Of a DNA stretch of 5,127 bases, positions 1 through 4,474 are shown piece after piece. Where the stretch lies: assembly GCA_040752295.1 (NCBI GenBank), contig JBFMFE010000141.1:1-5127 (forward strand). Direction: 5' to 3'. A program made the position numbers and the translations under genes. Each line of letters begins with the position of its first letter. The stretch's first letter is position 1. The DNA comes from JBFMFE01 sp040752295 (GTDB lineage Bacteria > UBP15 > UBA6099 > JBFMBQ01). Below the pieces are notes generated by a model. It made no database searches. It saw nothing but the letters and a program-made list of their open reading frames with translations, and was not told the DNA's origin.

Positions 1-129
1 GAAAACGAGGTGGTCGCAATGGCGGCGGACCTCCTCCGCGGCGGCGCGGACGCGGTCGGAAACTTCACGTCCGGCGGCACCGAAAGCATCATGATGGCGG
101 TCCTCTCCGCAAGAAACAGGGCGAGGTAA
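1..129 (+). pseudogene. PLP-dependent decarboxylase (sphingosine-1-phosphate lyase-like), upstream fragment ending at in-frame TAA
   Basis: This is the upstream piece of the gene that continues at 157-1233 in the same frame. The 42 residues visible before the stop carry the ENEVVAMAADLL segment and TSGGTES (residues 23-29), the glycine-rich motif that contacts the PLP phosphate in sphingosine-1-phosphate lyase-like and glutamate-decarboxylase-like enzymes (PF00282 group). The reading frame ends at TAA 127-129, directly after a helix ending in ARNRAR. Codons after the stop resume without a shift and fit the family (LNPDIKEPEMVLP, then TAHAAFYKAGHY), so this looks like a point nonsense change and not a true gene end. 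The 5' part of the gene lies outside the window. Alternatives are a sequencing error or stop readthrough. The family call is from recognised motifs only. Confidence 0.7.
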
Positions 130-156
130 CTGAACCCGGATATTAAGGAACCCGAA

Positions 157-1233
157 ATGGTTCTGCCGTTCACGGCGCACGCGGCGTTCTACAAGGCGGG
201 TCATTACCTCGGCGTCAGACCCGTCACCGTGCCCGTGAAAGACGGAACCTTCCGAGCGGACGTGGACGCGATGGAGGCGGCGATTGGAACGAACACCATC
301 CTGCTCGCCGCGTCCGCGCCCGGCTACGCCCACGGTGTGGTTGACCCCATCGAGGAGATCGGCAGGCTGGCGATGGAGAAAAACCTGCTCTTCCACGTGG
401 ACGCCTGCGTGGGCGGCATACATCTGTCGTACATGAGAAAGCTCGGCATGAACGTCCCCGAATTCGACCTCTCCGTCCCGGGCGTCACCTCCCTCTCGGT
501 GGATCTCCACAAGTACGGCTACTCCGCCAAGAACGCCTCCCTCATTCTTTACAAAAACAGGGATTTGAGGCGCTACCAGATTTTCGCCTGCTCGCGATGG
601 CCGGGATACACCGTCGTGAATCCCACCGCCGGAAGCAGCAAGACCGGCGGCGCGCTCGCGGCGGCGTGGGCGACGCTGAACTACCTCGGAGACGACGGCT
701 ACGGCAGGATCGTCGCCGAGGTGATGGGCGCGACCAGACTCGTGGTCGAAGGCATCAGGCGGATCGAGGGACTCGAGATACAGGGCGAGCCGGACATGTG
801 CATGTTCTCCTTCTGCTCGACCTCCGACAGGCTCAACGTGTACCGCCTCGCGGACGAGATGAAGGCACGCGGCGGGTGGTACCTCCAGCCCCAGTTCGCG
901 CGCGGCAACTCAAGGTCCAACCTCCACGTGTCCTTCACCTCCATGACCGTCCCGAGGGCGAGGGAACTGCTTGCCGACCTCGAGGCGACCGTGAAGGACC
1001 TCATGAAGGAGCCCGCCGCCGCGCCGTCCGGCGGTCTCTCCGCCGCCGTCGAAAACCTCGACCTTAAACTCGACGAGGAAACCTTCGACGCGCTCCTCGA
1101 AATGGCGGGCATCTCAGGCGACGAACCCCCCGCACGCATGGAGGAGATCAACTCCATACTCGAAGCCCTCCCGGACGACATGACCGAGCACATCGTGAGG
1201 ACCTACATAAACAGGATATTGAGACAGGGCTGA
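157..1233 (+). CDS. PLP-dependent decarboxylase (sphingosine-1-phosphate lyase-like), downstream catalytic part
   Basis: The 358 residues from ATG 157 cover most of a fold-type I PLP enzyme of the sphingosine-1-phosphate lyase/group II decarboxylase kind, which cleaves or decarboxylates amine substrates in the cytosol. TAHAAFYKAGHY is at 7-18. HVDACVGG (80-87) supplies the aspartate (D82) that pairs with the pyridine nitrogen. SVDLHKYG (114-121) supplies the Schiff-base lysine K119. The C-terminal tail (about 290-358) resembles extensions seen in bacterial members. The phosphate-contacting TSGGTES motif lies upstream of the stop at 127-129, so this piece alone should not be a complete enzyme. 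A good ribosome site (AAGGAA, 145-150) sits 6 nt before the ATG, so restart is possible, though those bases also encode family-typical residues. Substrate is unknown; a bacterial 'aspartate aminotransferase family' label is equally possible. Treat it as the 3' part of a probably broken gene unless the stop is refuted. Confidence 0.75.
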   Translation: MVLPFTAHAAFYKAGHYLGVRPVTVPVKDGTFRADVDAMEAAIGTNTILLAASAPGYAHGVVDPIEEIGRLAMEKNLLFHVDACVGGIHLSYMRKLGMNVPEFDLSVPGVTSLSVDLHKYGYSAKNASLILYKNRDLRRYQIFACSRWPGYTVVNPTAGSSKTGGALAAAWATLNYLGDDGYGRIVAEVMGATRLVVEGIRRIEGLEIQGEPDMCMFSFCSTSDRLNVYRLADEMKARGGWYLQPQFARGNSRSNLHVSFTSMTVPRARELLADLEATVKDLMKEPAAAPSGGLSAAVENLDLKLDEETFDALLEMAGISGDEPPARMEEINSILEALPDDMTEHIVRTYINRILRQG

Positions 1234-1280
1234 CCCGCCGCGGCTCTTCCCCTCGATCACGTCCGCCGGCAGCCGTCCGC

Positions 1281-1493
1281 TCACCGCGCGCGGAAGAACC
1301 TTGCGTCTATCCCTCGCTCGGGGTCAACCAGAACCTTCACTTCCCTGCGGCACAGAGGGCACCGTCCGACGTAGGCGTTCCTCCCGGGGTCGTGGTAAAC
1401 GTGCCTGTACACGCCGCAGCATTCGAAGTGCACGCCGATGTATTTCTTCGGCGCCCGCTTTTTTTCGCCGTCCTCCCTCTTCACGCCCTTCAT
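1281..1493 (-). CDS. Small basic Cys-pair protein, probable zinc ribbon, function unknown
   Basis: A 70-residue protein. A Lys/Arg-rich N-terminus (residues 1-18) precedes a compact core with C25-C26 (FECCGVY) and C45/C48 (GRCPLC), followed by a basic end, RFFRAR. Four cysteines in two pairs suggest a structural zinc ribbon. The general pattern (VHFECCGVY..., GRCP-C, RFFRA) resembles small uncharacterised bacterial proteins that I recognise but cannot name. I chose ATG 1493 because AAAGGGG lies 4 nt upstream on the minus strand; a TTG at 1511 would add six residues (MKQRGR). The gene converges on the PLP enzyme gene with a 47-bp gap that contains no clear terminator. A promoter candidate is at 1535-1563. 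Role not known; nucleic-acid binding is only a guess from charge and cysteines. Confidence 0.7.
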   Translation of the reverse strand: MKGVKREDGEKKRAPKKYIGVHFECCGVYRHVYHDPGRNAYVGRCPLCRREVKVLVDPERGIDARFFRAR

Positions 1494-1534
1494 CCTGCCC
1501 CTTTGTTTCAAAAAGATCGCGAATTTTCACTCAA

Positions 1535-1563
1535 TTTTTAGTGTAAAATTTCAACAATTTCAA
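1535..1563 (-). promoter_or_regulatory. Candidate sigma-70 promoter for the small Cys-pair gene
   Basis: On the minus strand TTGAAA (1563-1558) is followed after 17 bp by TAAAAA (1540-1535), which would start transcription near 1528, about 35 nt before ATG 1493. A near-perfect 20-bp palindrome, ATTTCA...TGAAAT at 1557-1576, overlaps the -35 box and could be an operator. The region is AT-rich, so chance matches are easy. Confidence 0.4.
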
Positions 1564-1617
1564 CCTTTGCTGAAATTCACTAGTAGTGTACTTTCGCACA
1601 TTCTTCATCACGATGGA

Positions 1618-1675
1618 TTGCGGCGTCAGCCGCCTGCCTGCCCACTCTGCGCCTGCCTGGCCGGGGCACCCCCGT
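1618..1675. repeat. GC-rich island with hairpins and a 10-bp direct repeat
   Basis: A roughly 55-bp GC-rich block sits inside otherwise AT-rich intergenic DNA. It holds a hairpin GCGGC-gtca-GCCGC (1620-1633), a direct repeat CGCCTGCCTG (1631-1640 and 1650-1659) and a second hairpin CGGGG-cac-CCCCG (1662-1674). No U-tract follows on either strand, so it is not an intrinsic terminator. No convincing gene reads through it. Its role is unknown; a dispersed palindromic element is one possibility. Confidence 0.4.
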
Positions 1676-1700
1676 TCACACCATCCGTAAAAAACAACAA

Positions 1701-1770
1701 ACAATAATGTCAATCGGGCAATAGAGCGTTACATTATTGTACCATTTTGTTTTATACGATACATAATTGT
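1701..1770. promoter_or_regulatory. Three phased ACA-N4-TGT boxes, candidate enhancer (UAS) of the sigma-54 promoter
   Basis: Three 10-bp boxes start exactly 30 bp apart: ACAATAATGT (1701-1710), ACATTATTGT (1731-1740) and ACATAATTGT (1761-1770). Box 2 is the exact reverse complement of box 1, and box 3 differs from box 2 at one base. All fit ACA-N4-TGT with an A/T core. Their centres lie about 216, 186 and 156 bp upstream of the predicted start near 1922, within the usual range for bacterial enhancer-binding proteins acting on sigma-54. They do not match the NtrC consensus (GCAC...GTGC), so the binding protein is not identified. The spacing and positions are seen directly; the enhancer role is inferred. 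Confidence 0.5.
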
Positions 1771-1796
1771 TCAATAATCACCGATTTCCACGAAGA

Positions 1797-1856
1797 TTTT
1801 TTTAACGAAAAAAACAGAATTTTTCATCAAAAAAATAGCGGTTTATATCGAATTTT
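1797..1856. other. Phased A/T tracts, predicted intrinsically curved DNA
   Basis: Runs of A or T recur at helical spacing: T7 at 1797-1803, A7 at 1808-1814, T5 at 1820-1824, A7 at 1829-1835, then AATTTT at 1851-1856. Centres are at about 1800, 1811, 1822, 1832 and 1854, so steps are 11, 11, 10 and 22 bp. Such phasing adds up to a planar bend. The segment lies between the three boxes (ending 1770) and the -24 element (1896), where a bend would bring a bound activator close to sigma-54 polymerase, a job often done by IHF. Confidence 0.55.
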
Positions 1857-1895
1857 ACCCGCTTTCGAACCGCTTCCATGAGGTGAAAAGGGTCA

Positions 1896-1911
1896 TGGCA
1901 CCGCCTTTGCA
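1896..1911 (+). promoter_or_regulatory. Sigma-54 (-24/-12) promoter of the outer-membrane protein-amt-PII unit
   Basis: TGGCACCGCCTTTGCA matches the RpoN consensus TGGCAC-N5-TTGCA in all fixed positions, with the essential GG (1897-1898) and GC (1909-1910) separated by 10 bp. Transcription would start near A1921 or A1922. Sigma-54 control with an activator is the usual arrangement for nitrogen-scavenging operons, which fits the Amt and PII genes downstream. The start lies about 350 nt from the first gene, so the leader is long. I saw no better sigma-70 promoter nearer the gene. Confidence 0.85.
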
Positions 1912-1921
1912 ATCTGCTAAA

Positions 1922-2274
1922 ACCAGCCGACTTTCGTTCGTTTTCTGCCCTTTTTTGACAAAACGGGGTCGCGAACGGAGGTCATACACGTACATATATC
2001 GCGCGGCGCGGCGGAAAGCCGCAAAAGCGCGGCGCGGTGGGTGATTGTTAAAAACCAGGGAGGTGCAGGGCAAACGAATATGAGAACGATACCACGAACG
2101 GTCTGCGCGGGGATTGAGTTTAAAAACATAAGGAGGTGCAATCCAATTAGAAAATGCTTTGCCGCGGGGATTGAGTTTAAAAACCAGGGAGGTGCAGAGA
2201 CAGTGAAAAAAGGCATGATAACCGGGCGTTCGCCGGGAAGCGTTTTACTCGCCGGCGCGCGTTTGTTCGAGGCA
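1922..2274 (+). promoter_or_regulatory. Long transcribed leader of the nitrogen-uptake unit
   Basis: From the predicted start to ATG 2275 there are about 353 nt with no recognisable gene. The leader has a possible hairpin at 1948-1968 and a GC-rich hairpin, GCGGC-ggaaa-GCCGC at 2008-2022. That hairpin lies between two copies of GCGCGGCGCGG (2001-2011, 2027-2037). Three imperfect repeats with Shine-Dalgarno-like cores follow (2034-2196), then a GC-rich stretch up to the gene. It does not match any riboswitch class that I can recall. Post-transcriptional control is likely from length and structure, but the mechanism is unknown. Confidence 0.45.
2034..2196 (+). repeat. Three imperfect 33-nt repeats carrying Shine-Dalgarno-like cores
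   Basis: The copies are at about 2034-2067, 2107-2140 and 2164-2196. Copies 2 and 3 share GCGGGGATTGAGTTTAAAAAC and then AAGGAGGTGCA or AGGGAGGTGCA. Copy 1 has a diverged left end (GGGTGATTG) but shares TTAAAAACCAGGGAGGTGCA with copy 3. The AAAAAC cores are 72 and 57 nt apart, both multiples of three. Copy 2 has one extra base after AAAAAC. The unequal, unrelated spacers and the divergence argue against a CRISPR array. The third copy would place a ribosome site 10 nt before GTG 2203. Tandem duplication of a ribosome-binding region is my reading. Confidence 0.6.
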
Positions 2275-3033
2275 ATGAAAAGAGTCTTGATCGCTGGAAT
2301 TTTTGCTGGTGCTGCGGCGCTGTTCGCGTGTTCCGGGGCGTTCGCCACGCCGAGCACGATGTATTGGACCGCGTGCATCATGGACGTACAGCCTGCGGGA
2401 GTGTGGCACGTGACGTACGACACATACAGCACGCGTCGCGTGGGCGAGGATTTTTCGACAGACCTTGGACTGACGTACGGGTTCAAGCTGTCCGGCGACG
2501 TTGGCATGGAGGTGGGCGTGGACTGGCTTTCGAGGACCACCTACCCGTTCTATTTCAACGCGAAGGCGGGCATTGCGGAAGGGGCGCTGTCGTCCGGCTC
2601 GCCGGGGATCGGTCTGGGGATTTTCAACGTCGGGACGAAGAAGGGCGACGCGGCGGCTGGTATCGGGGGCACTAACCAGAACGTCATTCACGTGGAATTG
2701 GGGAAGACCTTCGGTGACGTGAGGCTTCACGCCGGCTACTACAACGGGAACGACAACATACTCGTAAGCTCCACGGGCGCGAAGGAAGACGATGGTTTCA
2801 TGATCGCGTTCGATTACGGTTTCGAGCCGGTCGAGGACGCCGATGGTTCGTACAACAAGTACATCCTCGCGGGCGACTGGGCGAGCGGTGACAACCTTCT
2901 GGGCGGCGGCGGCGTGGGGCTGTTCTGGTTCTTCACCCGGAACGCGTCGCTGCTGATGGGTCCGGTGTGGTTCAACGACCAGGGGTTGAACGGAAAGATG
3001 AAATGGACGACGCAATTGGACGTCAACTTTTAG
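2275..3033 (+). CDS. Outer-membrane beta-barrel protein next to amt, probable channel
   Basis: A 252-residue secreted protein. Residues 1-24 form a signal peptide (KR n-region, hydrophobic LIAGIFAGAAALFA, cleavage after AFA, giving mature TPSTMYW). C19 in LFAC is a weak lipobox alternative. The mature part is a series of about 12 short amphipathic strands (for example GVWHVTYDTY 42-51, NVIHVELGKTF 136-146, DGFMIAFDYGF 173-183), ending in KWTTQLDVNF. A terminal Phe after alternating residues is the usual signal for outer-membrane insertion. I recognise the pattern TPSTMYWT...GPVWFN...KWTTQLDVNF as a conserved family that often sits beside amt and PII genes, similar in context to TorF-type putative porins. 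It is first in the unit, 88 nt ahead of amt. ATG 2275 was chosen because the signal peptide starts there, though its ribosome site (GAGG, 2 nt away) is poor. GTG 2203, behind a strong GGAGG, would add 24 residues. Transport of ammonium or other nitrogen compounds is inferred from neighbours. Confidence 0.8.
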   Translation: MKRVLIAGIFAGAAALFACSGAFATPSTMYWTACIMDVQPAGVWHVTYDTYSTRRVGEDFSTDLGLTYGFKLSGDVGMEVGVDWLSRTTYPFYFNAKAGIAEGALSSGSPGIGLGIFNVGTKKGDAAAGIGGTNQNVIHVELGKTFGDVRLHAGYYNGNDNILVSSTGAKEDDGFMIAFDYGFEPVEDADGSYNKYILAGDWASGDNLLGGGGVGLFWFFTRNASLLMGPVWFNDQGLNGKMKWTTQLDVNF

Positions 3034-3121
3034 TGGAGGGTATTTCCGCCCGTGTTGACCGCGGGAGGCGTTCAATCCGCGTGCGGAGCGAGAACGTTCG
3101 AAAGCGGGGTGAAGGCGAGTC

Positions 3122-4474
3122 ATGAACGATCCGAAGGTGATAGCCGACACGATCTGGGTGCTTGTGACGGCGATGCTTGTGTTTTTCATGAATCTCGGGT
3201 TCGGGATGGTGGAATCGGGTTTCTGCCGGGCGAAGAACTGCGTGAACATACTGTCGAAGAACTTCATAGTATTTGCGACGGCGTCAATCGGGTTTCTGGT
3301 ATTAGGATGGGGGCTGATGTTCGGGGACGGGACGGGGTTCGCGGGCGTGAAGGGGCTGTTTTTCCTCGGGGGTGCGGACAATTCGCCCGCGGCGGGTGAG
3401 GCGTACAGGGGCGTATATTCCTCGATTTCGTGGACGGGGACGCCGCTGCTGGCGAAGTTTTTCTTCCAGCTGGTGTTCTGCGGGACGGCGGCGACGATAG
3501 TGTCGGGGGCGGTGGCGGAGAGGGTGAAGTACCTGTCGTTCATAATTTTTTCGTTCTTCATGTCCATGCTGATCTACCCTGTTGTGGGGCACTGGATATG
3601 GGGCGGGGGCTGGCTCGCGGGGCTTGGGATGTACGATTTCGCCGGTTCGACGGTAGTACATTCGGTGGGGGGCTGGGCGGCGCTCGCGGGGGTGCTGATG
3701 CTGGGACCGCGATTCGGGAAGTACTCGGCGGACGGGAGGATCACGCCGATACCGGGGCACAACATGAGCACGGCGACCATAGGGGCGTTTGTACTGTGGC
3801 TTGGGTGGTTCGGATTCAACCCCGGCTCGACGATGGCGGCGGACCCCGGAGCGATATCGCACGTGGTGGTGACGACAAACACGGCGGCGGCGGCGGCGAT
3901 ACTGAGCGCGACGGTAGTGTCGTGGGTGATGCTTGGCAAGCCGGATTTGGGTATGACGCTGAACGGGTGCCTTGCTGGGCTTGTGGCGATAACGGCGCCG
4001 TGCGCGTTCGTGAGCGTGGGGAGTTCGCTGGTGATCGGTTTAATCGCCGGTGCAATCGTAGTGGTGGGCGTAGTGTTATTCGACCGGGCGCGTATAGACG
4101 ATCCGGTGGGGGCGCTTTCGGTGCATTTGTTGAACGGTGTGTTCGGGACGCTTGCGATCGGGCTGTTCGCGAAGGACGGGATAACGGGAGTGGCGACGGG
4201 GAACGGGTTGTTTTACGGAGGCGGGTTGAAGCTATTGGGGGCGCAGGCGTTGGGGGTGGCGGCGGCGGGGGCGTTCACGTTCACGATGGCGCTCGCCGTG
4301 TGGGGCGCGTTGAAGGCGGTGATGGGTATCAGGGTATCGCTGCGCGAGGAGATCGAGGGGCTTGACGCCGGGGAGCACGGCAACACCGCGTACCCGGATT
4401 TTCTCAATCTGAAGCCCTCGTACACGGTGGTGGGCGCGTGCGGAGCGAACGCGAAAGGAGGGAACGGCAGATGA
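3122..4474 (+). CDS. amt: Ammonium transporter (Amt/MEP/Rh family)
   Basis: A 450-residue inner-membrane channel that conducts ammonium or ammonia into the cytoplasm as a trimer. About 11 membrane segments are visible (roughly 8-29, 46-66, 110-131, 138-158, 174-195, 216-233, 246-270, 277-297, 301-320, 330-350, 372-401). Pore residues of E. coli AmtB are all present: the twin histidines H180 (DFAGSTVVH) and H335 (GALSVH), gate phenylalanines F119 and F232 (WFGFN), recruitment residues W160 (HWIWGGG) and S236, and structural D172. The N-terminus begins directly at the first helix, with no cleavable signal as in AmtB. The tail (402-450) contains SLREEIEGLDAGEHGNTAYPDF, the cytoplasmic segment that works with PII proteins. 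A ribosome site, GAAGG (3111-3115), lies 6 nt before ATG. The stop overlaps the PII start (ATGA), so the two are translationally coupled. Function is secure; whether it is AmtB in the strict sense is not. Confidence 0.96.
   Translation: MNDPKVIADTIWVLVTAMLVFFMNLGFGMVESGFCRAKNCVNILSKNFIVFATASIGFLVLGWGLMFGDGTGFAGVKGLFFLGGADNSPAAGEAYRGVYSSISWTGTPLLAKFFFQLVFCGTAATIVSGAVAERVKYLSFIIFSFFMSMLIYPVVGHWIWGGGWLAGLGMYDFAGSTVVHSVGGWAALAGVLMLGPRFGKYSADGRITPIPGHNMSTATIGAFVLWLGWFGFNPGSTMAADPGAISHVVVTTNTAAAAAILSATVVSWVMLGKPDLGMTLNGCLAGLVAITAPCAFVSVGSSLVIGLIAGAIVVVGVVLFDRARIDDPVGALSVHLLNGVFGTLAIGLFAKDGITGVATGNGLFYGGGLKLLGAQALGVAAAGAFTFTMALAVWGALKAVMGIRVSLREEIEGLDAGEHGNTAYPDFLNLKPSYTVVGACGANAKGGNGR

Noticed and set aside
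127..129. Genome-wide recoding of TAA as a sense codon
   Set aside because: The window gives no second internal TAA, and the edge gene at 5007 appears to end naturally at TAA. A single site is better explained by mutation or error.
1234..1280. Terminator between the convergent PLP and small Cys-pair genes
   Set aside because: GC-rich palindromic bits are present (GCCGCGGC), but there is no stable stem followed by a T-tract on either strand.
1701..1770. NtrC binding sites at the phased boxes
   Set aside because: The boxes are ACA-N4-TGT with A/T cores. The GCAC...GTGC arms of NtrC sites are missing here and I found none elsewhere upstream of the promoter.
1825..1837. IHF site (ATCAA followed by an A-rich run) upstream of the sigma-54 promoter
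   Set aside because: It keeps ATCAA but lacks the TTR end and the leading A/T. The phased tracts explain the A-richness better.
1955..1996. Sigma-70 promoter with TTGACA at 1955-1960
   Set aside because: No acceptable -10 hexamer lies at 16-18 bp. The nearest TACATA is about 30 bp away.
2062..2110. c-di-GMP (GEMM) riboswitch, suggested by GTGCAGGGCAAACG
   Set aside because: Only the first few bases resemble the motif. The later conserved block (GGGACGCAAAGCC type) and the paired stems are absent.
2034..2196. CRISPR array made of the three 33-nt repeats
   Set aside because: Only three diverged copies are present, one half-lost, with unequal spacers (about 39 and 23 nt) and Shine-Dalgarno-like cores, located inside a transcribed leader.
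2245..3567. 440-codon open frame on the minus strand
   Set aside because: It runs antisense across the barrel protein and the start of amt, is low-complexity and rich in Arg, Pro and His, and is explained as a GC-rich shadow.
3430..4365. 311-codon open frame inside amt in another + frame
   Set aside because: It is Gly/Arg/Asp-rich, lacks family motifs, and is completely covered by the clear Amt reading frame.
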